Position numbers and translations under genes: made by a program. Below are positions 1 to 11,693 of a stretch of 64,000 nucleotides of DNA, piece by piece. The notes beneath the pieces were generated by a model, which was not told the DNA's origin, did no database searches, and saw nothing but the letters and a program-made list of their open reading frames with translations. Numbering within the stretch: the stretch's first letter is position 1; each line of letters begins with the position of its first letter. The DNA comes from Coenobita brevimanus. Its lineage: Eukaryota; Arthropoda; Malacostraca; Decapoda; Coenobitidae. The stretch lies in contig CM064691.1 of assembly GCA_032717465.1 (NCBI GenBank), positions 4,861,569-4,925,568 on the forward strand, in the 5' to 3' direction.

Positions 1-725
1 TGACCTATAACATGGATCACCTGGCTAACAGTAAACATCTTGGGTGAATGTTATCTGTGCTAGCAACGTTTCACCAACTCACTTGGCTTCATCAGGCTAT
101 AAACACATATATTTTGTTAATACCAATGAAAACACAGAAAAAAATACACATTTAAAATGTGCATTCTGGTAAAACCAGTGAATATAGAGCATTATTATAA
201 AATACTGAGAGTCCAAGCACTTCTCAATAGATTTGCATCGAATGGAAATCACATTAATTCAGACTTACATTCATTTCAAATTACAAGTTATTCTGTTAAC
301 TGGTTGTGCAGTAATCCTTTCTTGGATTAATATTATAATACAAAGTTTTCAAGACAATTACCGATTATATCACTTATTCGAAACGAACCTGATTAGGTTG
401 GATATTAAACGATATTAATAATGTGTAAAGCAATACAGTAGGTCCAAGTTATACGTTGAGGCTGTCCCCAATTATAAACTTTAACATACAACTGATGCTG
501 TAAATTGCATGAAAACTGGCAATCAGCTTAATAGGCAATAAGAGAGCTGTAACAGGTAATCTTTCTCTGATTGGGCATGGATTTAATAGCATAAATAACG
601 TCAAAATGAAGTCTAGTAGGAAAAAATTATTGAATGCAAATGTGGTCAGGAAAAAATGTCGATGAGGGAAAAGTGCTTCGGTGTCTCACGCCAACGAGAT
701 TTCTACTTATAACGCAAGAGACATA
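1..725. other. Intergenic AT-rich DNA
   Basis: No gene, RNA or clear repeat is recognisable. The short open frames here have no similarity I recognise and no coding character. Confidence 0.5.
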
Positions 726-892
726 GGGTTGTATTCTAAGTGGCTTCGTATATTTCGTAACACCTCCTACTCAGTGATTTATTTTGCGCATCACACTTTA
801 CCCCTTCAATCCGATGACGCATTTTCTTGTATTATTCTTGCCTTCACCTGGCGATATTACTCAACTTAGAGTGGATCTCAATTAATAAAGGC

Positions 893-907
893 ATTCATGA
901 GGGCTGT
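893..907. repeat. Target-site duplication, left copy, of LINE 908-1709
   Basis: The 15-bp sequence ATTCATGAGGGCTGT is repeated exactly at 1710-1724, on the other side of the LINE fragment. This marks target-primed insertion and fixes the element boundaries. Confidence 0.85.
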
Positions 908-1709
908 TTGCTGATGATACAGTATTGTTGAGTGAAGATGAATGGGAGTTGCAAGGTTTGGTGAATGAATTTGGGACAGTGTGTAGGAGGAGGAAGCTGA
1001 AAGTTAATGTAAACAAAAGTAAAGTTATGGTGTTTGAGAGGAATGAAGTAACAGAGTGTACAGTGAGGTTGGATGGTGAGGATATGGAGAATGTGAGTGC
1101 ATTTAAGTACTTGGGTAGTGTGATGAGTAAGGATGGAACTTTGGGGGATGAAGTAAATGAAAGGGTACAGCAGGGAAGGAAGGTTGTTGGTACACTGAAA
1201 GCAGTGATGAGAAATAGGGAGGTGAGTATGGAAGTTAAGAAGTCACTGCATGATGGTATTGTGATCCCTACCCTGACGTATGGAAGCGAGGCGTGGACCT
1301 TGCAAGAAGGGAACAAGTCAAGAGTGAGTGCAGTGGAAATGAGTTACTTGAGAGGAGCATGTGGAGTGACGTGGAGGGACAGGTTGACGAATGAAGAAGT
1401 GAAGGAACGTTGTGGGGTAGATGTGGATGTGGTTGAAAAGATTAGGAGAAATACACTGAGGTGGTTTGGACATGTGGAGAGGATGGAGAATGAAAGACTG
1501 ACTAAGAGGGTGTATGTAGGTGAGGTGGAGGGAGGGAGAGGGAGGGGTAGACCGAGGATGAGGTGGAGGGATGGAGTTGAGAGGTATATGAGGGAGGGGG
1601 GGGTGAGTTGGGGGGAGGGTAGTCAAATGGTGGGTGACAGAGTGACTTGGAGGCGTTTTGTCTGCGGCCACCCTTTGCGGGATTAGGGCGTCGGGCTATA
1701 GATAGATAG
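908..1709 (+). mobile_element. 5'-truncated LINE (reverse transcriptase C-terminal part)
   Basis: A non-LTR retrotransposon fragment with one open frame to the stop at 1684-1686. It starts at the catalytic FADD motif of the reverse transcriptase (frame entering at about 905), continues through the thumb region with KVNVNKSKVMVF and FKYLGSVMSKDG, and ends with the conserved RWFGHVERM and a C-terminal WRRFVCGHP. The fingers domain, the rest of the palm and the endonuclease are missing, so it cannot move itself. The 3' end is a short GC-rich tail, ending GGCGTCGGGC, followed by (GATA)n. Exact 15-bp target duplications flank it (893-907 and 1710-1724). A second copy of the family lies at 24153-24869 on the minus strand. 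The clade was not determined. Confidence 0.88.
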
Positions 1710-1724
1710 ATTCATGAGGGCTGT
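1710..1724. repeat. Target-site duplication, right copy, of LINE 908-1709
   Basis: Exact match to 893-907 (ATTCATGAGGGCTGT). Confidence 0.85.
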
Positions 1725-1951
1725 GGCTCATTTTCACGTCAGTTAAGGAAGCTCCCTAACACCTTCTCTTTAGCGATTTATTTTGTTTGTTACATTTTAC
1801 TATCCTTTTCTGAATTACATAGATCAATCCTACTGTTTATCGCCATACTCTGCATCAATAGCGTACAAAAGGATATTAACCACCCGTACTCAGAAACAAA
1901 TCGCTAAGAAAGAGGTGTTAGGGATCTCCTCACTCGACGAGAATACAGGCC
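1725..1951. mobile_element. MITE with ~50-bp inverted ends, copy 1
   Basis: About 227 bp with no coding capacity. The right end, read on the minus strand, is GGCCTGTATTCTCGTC followed by a CCCTAACACCTC block and TTAGCGATTT. The left end begins GGCTCATTTTCACGTC and carries CTCCCTAACACCT and TTTAGCGATTT. The same structure recurs at 9970-10190, 22341-22561 and 41104-41330. The middle resembles the other copies, with a block containing CATACTCTGCAT and a run like AGCGTACAAAAGG. It is a non-autonomous DNA transposon family of unknown superfamily. Confidence 0.65.
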
Positions 1952-2346
1952 TATATCTCCCCCGCCCAGTTCGAAAAATTTATCATAATATTTGGAAAAT
2001 CACCAAATGGCAAGCATCGAGTAAAAAATACGTCACCGGACTGAAGGGGCGAATTTACTGAGGTATACTATGTCGGTACCAGAAACACATTGTTCCGCTC
2101 CGCAGGGTAATTTATCGTGTGTTGCGGAAATGGCTCAGTCAGTGTTGTGAGAATCTACGCTTTATCATTCGTTCATTTCCTATTCCCACTGCCACAGCCA
2201 CGCCCACGCCAGCTGAGTAAGCAGTCCCCGCAACACATTAGATACTTCCAAGTGGATTTCTTTTGGAGCGCTATTTACAGGCCACCCTGTATATCAAATC
2301 ACTAAGAAGAAGGTGTTACGAAGTCTGCACACACAGAATACGTCCT

Positions 2347-3139
2347 TCCTGTCACGGTAGTCTCTTGATCAGCTTGTCACGAACCAGCATACATGGTGGT
2401 ATATCGTTCAACTTTCCCTAGTGGAGAGATAGGTTCTACCTCCCCTGATGGCTCACTTCAAAACTACTTCAAACCCCTTCATCCAGAGAACATCGTTTAT
2501 ATTTCATTTTTCCTGCAGCCACACGACTCATTAGGTCAGGATTACACCCTCGCAGTGAAGGGATTTATTGAAGGTTGTAACTAATCCCTCTAAAGCTAAA
2601 TGTGTTTGTAATAGCATGAACAAAATACTACACACGTTTTACTCCTACTCCGCCTAAAATTGCTATTTCTTCACCTTGAAACTAAGTTATATATTTATAG
2701 ATTAACACTTCAATACGAGGCTAGTCACGAAGAAGTGCTGTGGAAAGGATGTAGAGCCGTAAGTATTGTATGTTTTTGCCAATGAGCTACGTGAAAAAAA
2801 AAAATAATAATAATAATAATTGCAAATGGACGAAAATTTGGGTCAAGTTAGAGTAAAAACAGAATACTCTAGTGTAGCGAAGACAACAAAAGCTGACAAA
2901 CATCAAGTAAATACTACAGTCTGTTTGTTTTCATCGGACAAGGATATTTAACCCCTTTCCGCTCTCTTGATGGCCAGTTGTAGACAAACTAGAGGTTTGA
3001 TTTGACAACTAACCAAGGACTCATCCTTACCTAGTGACAAAGGTTTATCAAATTATATACAACCACGACCTGGTATTCAGGCTGTGAGAGGCCAAATTCC
3101 CTCAGTCAAAACAGAGACTATAGTAGCCTATACCGCAAC
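2347..3139. other. Intergenic, no gene seen
   Basis: AT-rich with a short (TAA)n near 2803-2820. From about 2990 begins a dispersed repeat that recurs at about 4215-4320 (shared blocks ACTAGAGG, AACCAAGGA, TCAAATT and GGCYGTGAGAG). Confidence 0.45.
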
Positions 3140-3440
3140 ATACACACGTCAAACTTTTACCTTATCCTGTGACCTTAATCTTTGACCGTTTGTCCTCTAC
3201 ACTGAATCCTCTCTTCCCTAAACCCTTCCACCAAGCTTGATTAAAATCGGATGGAAGCTTTTTTGCATTGACCTTACCACTTGACCTTTGACATTGTTCT
3301 AAAATACAGCAGGCCAACCCCTTTTATTCAGATCAAGATTGTTTTTTATTTTGTTCATACAGAAACACACTAGTCCAAATCTGACCTTCCCCTGTAATCT
3401 CGATCTTTGACTAATTAATATGAAAATCTGTTTCCCTCGT
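3140..3440 (-). repeat. Dispersed AGGTCA-rich repeat, minus orientation
   Basis: Contains several TGACCTT and TGACCTTTGAC motifs with spacers resembling 'ccaccaagcttgattaaaatcgg'. It is the same family as the plus-oriented arrays at 9-13.7 kb and 21-27 kb, in inverted orientation. Confidence 0.6.
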
Positions 3441-4454
3441 TCTTGCCTTACCCTTAACTCTTCCACCATGGTTGGTTGAAATCGGATAAAAACTGATAAA
3501 ACTAGTACAGTACACTATAAATCGGCCATCTGGTCACATAAATAAAGAGAAACATGTCGAGATACCTGACGGCATCTAGAGTGACATACTACTTTAAAGT
3601 TTTCTTTTTTTTCCTCGCATTTGTTGTAGCTGCTACTCTTCTTCACAGCACAGTACCTAGTACTTGCATTAAAAATATTATACTTAATATGACTATTAAC
3701 ATTTTACACGCATTGCGTTCTTTAGTATGTGTTATCTGGCAAAACTTCCAATAATGAACAATTACTTAAAAAAAAAAAAAAAAAAAAAAAAAAGGAAGGG
3801 GTCCATTTTCAGTCAACTCTTTCATACATTTACAAATCACTCTAAGCTAAATAAAATCGTCTGGCATTACCTGGAATAGAATATTAGAGTTGTTCCGACA
3901 ATGAAACGGTTAATAGCCCCGACATTGATGATCTTAGGCTCCAGTGTTCATGTTCAATTGAAGAAAATCGTGTGGCACTAGATACAACACACACACACAC
4001 ACACACACACACACGATCATGAAAGGATTGAGGGACTTGATATAACTCCCGTTTTAATCGTATTTTTCGTGTTAAAAAATATAACAATAGTCGCGTTGCT
4101 TCTTTACAGAATACCATAGTGACAGAGTTGGTATGAAGGCCATTTATTATAAACTGATGAGTATTCAGATTTGTAATGTCTCCCATCTCGGCTGATAATG
4201 AAGCGTAGTCAGACTAGAGGGTCGATCTGAATAGTAACCAAGGATATTCATTTCCTCTTCATAACTATGATTCATCAAATTTCATACACCCCCGACTTAG
4301 TACTGAGGCCGTGAGAGTGGATCAGTTGTGAGAGGTGAAAACAAACAGACAATATAATAGCAAAGTTTTCTCACATGGGCGACCTTTAACCATAGCAGGT
4401 TTTAATGGGTGAATGCATTGCTTAATTATGTTGCACAACTCGCTCGTTTAAAAC
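3441..4454. other. Intergenic with poly-A and (AC)n tracts
   Basis: A poly-A run lies at 3768-3793 and an (AC)n microsatellite at about 3987-4014. The open frame from 3554 encodes a hydrophobic stretch but shows no recognisable domain, so I do not call it a gene. Confidence 0.45.
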
Positions 4455-4610
4455 CTCCCCCTCCCCTCTCTTTCCTCCCTCCCACACGTAACACTCCCCC
4501 TCCCCTCTCTTTCCTCCCTCCCACACGTAATACTCCCCCTCCTCTCTCTTTCCTGCTTCCCACACTTAACACTCCCCCTCCCCTCTCTTTCTTCTCTTCT
4601 GAACTCCCCA
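4455..4610 (+). repeat. 39-bp polypyrimidine minisatellite, about 4 copies
   Basis: Tandem units of 39 bp start at 4455, 4494, 4533 and 4572 (the last degenerate). Each opens CTCCCCCTCCCCTCTCTTTC, and the first three end in a CACACNTAA-type block. Because 39 is a multiple of three, the repeat keeps open frames on both strands that look like 13-residue peptide repeats. The pyrimidine-rich stretch runs on to about 4735, some 70 bp short of the TATA box of gene A. Confidence 0.85.
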
Positions 4611-4802
4611 CCCCTTTCTTCCCTCCCTCTCTCCCAGACCTGGTAGCCTCCCCTTTCCTTAGAACCTCCCTTCTCCACTCTCTTTCTTCCTCCCATCTCT
4701 TCTCTACCCCTCTCTCTCTCCATCCCAAGGCAAGCATAACAATGTGAACTAAAAAGCAGCGGATGTAGAGACCCACCCTGCCCCACCCCACCAGCTGCAG
4801 GG

Positions 4803-4810
4803 TATATAAG
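4803..4810 (+). promoter_or_regulatory. TATA box of cuticle gene A
   Basis: TATATAAG sits 60 bp upstream of the start codon at 4863 in a GC-rich context (CAGGG before, GGGTGCCCGG after). The predicted start site is near 4834 (TTCACT). The same box and spacing occur at genes B', C and D. Confidence 0.85.
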
Positions 4811-4862
4811 GGGTGCCCGGGCCAACTCCATTCACTACATCACCAATCTTCACACCACCAAC

Positions 4863-5461
4863 ATGAAGGTGTGTGCCCTCTTGCATTTGATCATAGTGTA
4901 TAATATCGGGCTTTGGAGGCCTAATACCCTTCTTTTAATATTGTATATGCTAAGTTAACGTTCTCCTCCGTTATATTTACGTAAACTATGCCGACTTTAA
5001 TTCTTTCAATCTGTTTTATTTTCATTTCACTTTTGTTGCCTCTAAATGGTTTCATTCAAATTAAGAGATTTTATCTAACTAGAGGAGTGAGATATGACCT
5101 AGACGTCCTCTGTAAGCTGAGCTCAGATGTCTAGTTACAGCAAGGAAATTAAAGAAAGATAAAACGCTAGCAGAGAGAAGAGACTGAAATGACACCAGTA
5201 ACATGTAAAAAGATATTAAGGTCAAAACGCAAAACATATCGGTAATGAACTGATGCTAGAAACCCACGTTAACTCACAGTAACCCAATTTCAGTGGTGAC
5301 TCTGTATAGATGAAAAACTGAGATAACAGATTTATTACTGCATTGGACAGTGGTACAATAAAAACAGGATAAAACTGTGTAGATAAACGGGTGCTACATA
5401 CCCCCCGCAGTGACGAGGATGCAACTAGAGAGTTCAGAGGAACAGTGACGGGCACAGCAGC

Positions 5462-5497
<36 letters not shown>

Positions 5498-6199
5498 TGA
5501 AAAAGGGGAGAGGCAACAATGTGGGGAAGAGAGCGACTGGAGTGAGTCAGTGAAAACAAGAAAGCTGACAAGAGAAGACACTTTCATTCTACCCTGCTCA
5601 AAAGTGCTGTATGTAGTCAGTCCCTTCACAGATACACACATGATATGCTGGTACACTGGTTGTCATGGAACAGCTACTAAACCTGACCTCCTCTCTCCCA
5701 CCAGACTGTTGCTGTTGTGTTGGCTGTGGCGGCTGTTGTATCATCAGTCCCAGTCAGGCTGTCTTCATACGGGCCTCCAGCACACTACTCGCCCGCGCCG
5801 GCGTACAGACCTGCTCCTTCATACAATGTTAGTAACTTGCCCACTTGATCTGTTATATGAATCACCTGGACTGATTTAGATTTCACTCAGTATTCTAACA
5901 TGACTCATTCAGTATCTGCCCACAATCAACAGTTCATATTGATACAGTTTACGCCAGTTAAGCATTTAAATTCACTTCTAATGCCTACACTTTTTCAGTC
6001 GCTTTCATATAGGGTACCTGCCTAATTTATACACATTCAAGCAATTCTCTTACAGACTATTTACGCACAACTGTGTTCCTTACCACGGTCTGCACATCAT
6101 CCACTTTACTTCCTCCGGCCACTCAGCTCCTTGCTTCTTTTACAGATTTACCTGTTTTCATTTACTGTATCATAAATACTCAAACTCTTTCACCACTTC

Positions 6200-6247
<48 letters not shown>

Positions 6248-8302
6248 GCACCAGTACATCACACCCACAGTATCCTTCTCTGTCTTTACCATCGTTATCC
6301 TCTCGACTACATTTCCTTTCATACCTCGCTGCTCACAGACATTTGCAAAACTTTTGACCAGTTTACCAAAATTTCGTTCACTAGTAGCAAGAAACACAGC
6401 GTCGTCTGCATGCATTAGATATGTAATACTTTAACCAGCTTCATTCTCGTCTTCGCAGCTCTTGCTTTCACCTGTATCATAAGCTATTTCATTATATTTA
6501 CGCTGAATAATCTTTGGTACAACACACACTCCTCTCTAACACACTCCAACGGAACATCCATCTACTGTTAAACAAGCGTCACTGCCAATAGACAAGTTAA
6601 AACATTCAGCAACTTTCCTTGCACACCGCACCCCACATGCTTAACCTCTCCCAGATGATAACACCTGTTCTAATTCATTCATTCCATCCTCATATTACGA
6701 GAGTGGACTTCTGAGTTGAATGAAATGGGTTAACAGTACCCAGAAGAAAAGACACCCTTTGCCAGAAGGAGTCAGAACCTTCCTTAATCCCTCTTTGTTC
6801 AATCTGACATGTCAGATTTTTTCATGTCATCAATCTCCTGCAATCCATCTCACATATTTCCTCACATGGTTACCGTATATTCAGATGGAAAGACAGACAA
6901 ATAGACATTTACTAACAGATAGATGGATAGGACGACTTGTACGTCTATCTATAATTTACACAATCTAGGTCTTAGTCTCATTCCGCTAGGAAACATTGTG
7001 ATGGAGATCTTCCAACACTCAGTGGGTTTTCACTGTTTGCTTCTTTAAAGTTACAGAACCAATTAGAGTCTTCATTTCATGTCTTTTCCAAAAAAACTGA
7101 TTTTGTTTTCTACCTTGATCTTTTTCATGACTTAATTTGCTCTGTAATCGAGCTGTTTTGTATCTTCAGTGCCTGTTCCTTCAAGAAAAATCAGTTTGTC
7201 TTATTATTCTTTCAGTCTTAGAAGTTAGTATTTCTTAACCAACTCATGTAGTTTGACGCGTCAGTAGCGTCGAATAATTTCAGGGTCGAATGAGTGTGAC
7301 GAGTGAACTTTGTACAATCTGTTCTGGTAGGTAAAGTTTTCCAAGAAAATGGAATCATAATCTAAGGCGTCACAGCCAGACCTAATCGAAACAAAATGAA
7401 GTAATCTAAAGATTACTACTCTTTCCCATAGCCACATGAGGCAAACTAGTATCATCCATGCTAAGTTTCATGCACTGCCAGAGCTTTATAATAGTTTTTC
7501 CCTAAGGAACTGCCAGTCGTACAAACAGTCCGGTGCCACATTTAGAAATTTCTTGAAATTATACAGTTAGTCCTTAAGCCGAATTAGCCGTGAACGAGGT
7601 TCCAACATATTGGGCTGATAATATATTTAATGTTATTTATTTACAGTCCAGATAAACAGTCATGGTTGAGCCTTTTCAATTTGTTTCGAAATTGATAACG
7701 CAAAGCAAACATTATGAAGCCAGTATGTGGTTCATGCCAATAAAATAAAAAGGGGGGTGAGGCAAATCGGCTAAGAATGAAATTCTTTACTGGGTTGTGT
7801 AATCGTGTGTGAATGTGCCTTTCATAGTAATCACATCGGCGAACTTGAATTTAAAAAAAAAAAAGATTTCCATTCGCCATTCTGTCTTTAGCTTTCACTT
7901 ATTTATTAATGTATGATGCAGTTAACCCTTTACTTGTCAGGATATTCCCTCTGGTGGATGAGTACTGTTTAAGTAAATTGATGACCTTCACACCCCATGT
8001 GTACGTGCCCACAGACGCACCCACGGTACAACTTCGACTGGGGTGTGAGTGACGTGTACGGCAACAACTACGGCCACAGCGAGGACCGTGACGGGTACTC
8101 GACGCGAGGCTCCTATTATGTCGACCTTCCCGACGGCCGCCTGCAGAAGGTCACCTACTACGTCGACGGAGACTCTGGCTTCGTGGCTGACGTCAGCTAC
8201 GTCGGGCAAGCGCATTACCCAGCCTTCAGGCCCGCACCAGCATACGGGCCTGCACCAGCTTATGGACCGGGACCTGTATTTGGACCAACAACATACGGTT
8301 AA
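4863..8302 (+). CDS. Cuticle protein gene A (RR chitin-binding, pro-resilin-like)
   Basis: Coding exons are 4863-4868, 5705-5827 and 8015-8302, encoding 138 residues. Exon 1 is only ATG AAG, ending at a GTGTGT donor. Exon 2 follows a CCCACCAG acceptor and ends at GTTAGT. Exon 3 follows GTGCCCACAG. Both introns are phase 0. Residues 1-16 or so form a signal peptide (MK, then TVAVVLAVAAVV, then SS). A Tyr/Pro linker follows, and then a Chitin_bind_4 domain at about residues 48-103 (YNFDWGVSD to GDSGFVADV). The domain has the Rebers-Riddiford spacing G-x8-G-x6-Y ending in GFVA. The tail is APAYGP-type repeats ending TTYG. The family binds chitin in the extracellular cuticle. Gene A' is a near-identical paralogue (3 residue differences by eye). 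A possible poly-A signal ATTAAA is at 8414-8419. The exact product name is inferred. Confidence 0.9.
5464..5495. repeat. (GA)n microsatellite in intron 1 of gene A
   Basis: Uninterrupted GA repeat, also present at the matching site in unit 2 (about 17861-17889). Confidence 0.9.
6150..6600 (-). mobile_element. LINE reverse transcriptase relic in intron 2 of gene A
   Basis: Read on the minus strand, the sequence encodes a decayed reverse transcriptase stretch around HADDAVFLATSERNF (an ADD catalytic motif), then KLVKSFANVCEQRG and an EFEYL remnant like the FKYLG motif. A (CT)n tract at about 6202-6245 interrupts it. The same relic is in intron 2 of A' (about 18500-18960), so it predates the tandem duplication. 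The ends are not resolved. Confidence 0.7.
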
Positions 8303-8413
8303 ATGACACTAACGATATTTTTAGGTCCTGCAGTCACTGCAGTCATTACGAAGCCAACAGCACAACCCAACCTCTGTACCATATCTTTCACGAATTATTT
8401 ATAACAGGTAATG

Positions 8414-8419
8414 ATTAAA
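8414..8419 (+). terminator. Possible poly-A signal of gene A
   Basis: ATTAAA lies 112 bp after the stop codon and is conserved at 20786-20791 downstream of A'. No more canonical AATAAA was seen closer by. Confidence 0.45.
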
Positions 8420-8989
8420 GATGCATCTTTAACGAAGTAAAGATTTTTCATTCACCTAAAACAGTAAGCCCACGTATTATATCGTTCTTTGGCAATTATA
8501 TAAAAATATGACAGTAACCCAACGCACGGACACACCAGCAGGACACCAGCTTATCCTGAGAAGCATATCAATAGCCGTCAGTTAGTTTTGTTATAATTTT
8601 GCCACCAGCTTGTCAAAATCTTGCTTTTTGTGCACCTCCATCATGTCATCAGATTATAAATTTTGTCACATTGTTGACTGCTTCACAAAATTTGCTAAGG
8701 CTACATAACTGTAAAACAGCAATGAAAGACTATTAATATTACCGAGCAGTTATTTAATATCAGAACCTGTATCAGATATCTTCAAAACAACTATAATATA
8801 TCATACATACATGCCTGTCTCATCACCATGAAGTTCCACTTCCGCTTGCCCTTCTATCCTTAACGCGGTCCAGGAAAGAAAAAAGTGATAGATGAAGGAC
8901 ACACTTAAGACTGGAGGGTTTGGTGGGATTGGAGGTGGGCGACACAGCGACATCTGCGGAACAGTCAGATTAGATAAGAGATTTTGGCC

Positions 8990-9180
8990 AATCTTGATTG
9001 AGTACTGAGAGTTAGCCATGGAGGAAGAGACCTGATATTTTAGAATAATAGGTCGATGATCAAGGTCACAGAACAAGGTCAAAAGATGATGGAAGGGCTA
9101 CGAGTCAGGCAAGAATGAAGCAATTTGATTTTAATAGCAATTGTTCGAAGGTCAAGGTCACAGGACAAAGCCAAATCATC
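8990..9180 (+). repeat. AGGTCA-rich repeat segment downstream of gene A
   Basis: Exact TCAAGGTCA motifs lie at 9060-9068 and 9152-9160, with spacers of the family (GGAAGGGCTACGAGTCAGGC and similar). The unit 2 counterpart is at about 21400-21560. Confidence 0.65.
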
Positions 9181-9726
9181 GGACCCTTAACAACTCTCTG
9201 AGTAGCCTAGTCAAGTTTTAGTTTTGTTGTGTTTTGTTTGTTTAATTAAATTTAGGCTACATCAGGGTCTGCAATTGTACCACTGGGTGAACAGGGACTT
9301 AAGAGAAACAAACTTAATCTGACAGTGACAGGTGATATAATCGAATCCAAGGCCTTCCAGTTGCAAGCTGCGTATGTTACCATTGCACCACCGGCTGTCT
9401 ATCAGTGATGCTCTATGGTTTACGATGTAGAGCCATGAACAAAAATTTGCGAACAATCCTCTGCTCTAGTATTGTCCTACCTTCCATAGTACTCACTCTT
9501 CTCAAGCGACAGAGTATCCTTCCCTCTCATACTCTTTTGTTGTGTGTTTCATATTGCTGTTACATACAAATAGTTCCTGTAATACTTTCCACTCTCACAG
9601 CCAGCAGAGTAGTGTCGGCGATCTTTTGCTCTGCCAGCGCCAGTCCGTTTCACCCTTCACCATCAGTCAACACGTAACTTTCCTTGTCTTATCTCCAATC
9701 ATGGTCGGCCGCCCTTGTGTATTTTC

Positions 9727-9966
9727 ATGGGTTGCTGATGGTGTAATGGTTAGCGCGTCCAGCCCATAACTGAAAAACCCGAGTTCGATTCCCGAGGCGG
9801 CCAGTGTTCATTGAAGTTTGTTTGCCTTATGTCCCTGTTCATCCTCCAGTACAGTTAGGGACCTGGATGGAAATTTAATTGTTGTGTGTCGTATTCAATG
9901 GGAAGATTGTGACCGTGAAAATTGTCTGCCCCAATGCTCCTCGTACAGTTGACACGCATTAATTAT
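9727..9966 (+). mobile_element. tRNA-derived SINE
   Basis: The head has RNA polymerase III promoter boxes: an A box TGGTGTAATGG at 9739-9749, and a B box AGTTCGATTCC at 9782-9792. It does not fold as an intact tRNA, and a long unrelated body follows, reaching about the MITE start at 9970. The unit 2 counterpart (about 22100-22338) has a damaged A box, so the insertion predates the tandem duplication. Confidence 0.65.
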
Positions 9967-9969
9967 AAA

Positions 9970-10190
9970 GCCCGTATTTTCATCGTATGAGGAACCTCCC
10001 GAACACCTTTCGTTAAGCTATCTCTTTATTTATTACACCTTACTGTTCTCTTCTGTTTTACCTAAAACTTTCCAGTATCTTCATATTCTGCATAAATAAC
10101 GTACGAAATGACAATAACCACCCCGGTCCACAAATAAATCGCTCAGGAAGAGGTGTTGGGGAGCTTTCTTAACCAACGGGAATACGAGCC
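9970..10190. mobile_element. MITE with ~50-bp inverted ends, copy 2
   Basis: Left end GCCCGTATTTTCATCGTATG, then ACCTCCCGAACACCT. Right end AGGTGTTGGGGAGC, then GGGAATACGAGCC. It is orthologous to copy 3 in unit 2 (22341-22561), having been carried along in the duplication. Confidence 0.65.
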
Positions 10191-10396
10191 TAAGCCTTCC
10201 TCTTGCGTCTCCACCATCTTTGTCTGTCGTGTCCTCCTCCCGCATACGAGTACCCAGTTCTCTCGTACCTCCCTCCTCGCCGCCTCCCCCCTCACCGAGT
10301 CCCTTCATGCCATCTGAACCCCGTCAGTCCTAGACATTTATATTGTACCCGCACGTCCGGAAGCGCGATGGGGTATTGTATCACTTGGTACTAGTC

Positions 10397-10400
<4 letters not shown>

Positions 10401-10489
<89 letters not shown>
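10401..10489. repeat. (TC)n plus (TA)n compound microsatellite
   Basis: (TC)n at about 10401-10451 runs into (TA)n at about 10453-10489. Unit 2 has only the (TC)n part (22772-22821), so the TA expansion arose after duplication or was lost in unit 2. Confidence 0.9.
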
Positions 10490-10493
<4 letters not shown>

Positions 10494-10619
10494 TTGTTTA
10501 TTTATTTATTTATATACATATATATTTATATATTTGTCTGTTTATATGTCTGTCCGTTCGTCTGTTTGTTTGTGAAAGAAAGAACACTGTTTTCATTTTC
10601 TTTAGTTGGTCGAGAAATT

Positions 10620-10815
10620 GACGAGTATTCCCCAAGATGACGTACTGTTTTTGAGAGCCAGAGGTCAAAAGTCAAGGTCACATGGCGAGGTCTACTTAAA
10701 CCATTTTTATCCGATTTCGACCAAATTTAGTGGAAACGTTCAGGATAAGGCAAGACTGGAGGATTACAATTTTGAGAACAATAATCCAGAGGTCAAGGTC
10801 AAAGGCTCGCCCCTA
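10620..10815 (+). repeat. AGGTCA-rich repeat segment
   Basis: Exact TCAAGGTCA at 10672-10680 and 10793-10801. The spacers contain TTTTATCCGATTTCGACCAA, characteristic of this family. The counterpart in unit 2 is about 22915-23100. Confidence 0.65.
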
Positions 10816-10819
10816 TAAC

Positions 10820-11655
10820 TCAACCCGTGGATTAAGTGATGGACTAAGTCTTTACTAAACCTCTCCACTTCGAAATGATTCTCGTAGGCAAAAAAAATTG
10901 CTTGATATTAGCAAGTATAAAACACAAAGTATATCATCAGACTGAAATGGTTAACTGGCTTTACGACAAAACTCCTTCGCCAAACCCCTTGAGCCAAAGT
11001 GTGCGAGGTATGGCTTAACCTTCCTGAAAGAGAAGAGAAAGAAGGCTAATTGATACTTATCGACTACACGAGATTCACTTTCTGTTGTATTATAGCTGCC
11101 ACTTGACTGACTGTAGGTTACTCAGCTTAGGAGAGTCTTCTTGTATAGTGAAGAGTTAAACGAAGGCAATATTTAACCTTTCCAGTTCGAAAGTCTCTTC
11201 TTATGTTGGGAAATTATCTTGATGTAGCTACAACAGAACTATAAACAACTAATCGGACTGAAAAAGTTGAGCTATACACTCGATGTTTGTTAAGCTCCAA
11301 TCCTTCCATAAAATGCAAGCCACAACCATCGATAAGTTTTCATTTCTACTGCTGGATGAACAGGGACAAGGAGAAACGAGCTTTGTCCATGAGTCTGACC
11401 GGCTAACCCTACTCTACACCACTATGATGATCCGCAACAGACCGCAGCCTCAGATCCCTGGCAGATTTTTTTTTTTTTTTTTTTAGAAACCCTAGGCACA
11501 GACTCCATATTCTGTTCTCTTAAGGTCCTGCAGTCCAACATACCTCCCATCTTTATGTGTCACAATCTTGAAGATAATACCCACCGTCCATATTGAATAC
11601 ATTCCAGGCTGTATTCACCCCTGTTTGTCTGTTTTGTTTCCATTCCCATAAGGTC

Positions 11656-11693
<38 letters not shown>

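Larger units (their letters stand above)
726..2346. mobile_element. Decayed inverted-repeat element carrying nested insertions
   Basis: The ends around 726-790 and 2290-2346 are inverted copies of one another. Both carry the block CGTAACACCT followed by a CAGTGATTT- or TAGTGATTT-like stretch, read inward. They match the terminal inverted repeats of the MITE copies at 1725, 9970, 22341 and 41104. Between the ends sit a LINE fragment (908-1709) and a second family member (1725-1951). My reading is a larger or older element of the same family that later received these insertions. The outer boundaries are approximate and no target duplication was identified. Confidence 0.4.

Noticed and set aside
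4409..4831. Open frames with 13-residue repeats on both strands
   Set aside because: They are produced by the 39-bp minisatellite, whose unit is a multiple of three. They overlap the TATA box and leader of gene A.
5391..5879. 162-codon frame containing the exon 2 region of gene A
   Set aside because: It runs in another phase across (GA)n, the splice acceptor and exon 2. The real exon is 5705-5827, in the frame giving TVAVVLAVAAVV.
9731..9805. Possible functional tRNA gene
   Set aside because: The A and B boxes are present but the acceptor and anticodon stems do not pair properly, and a long SINE body follows.
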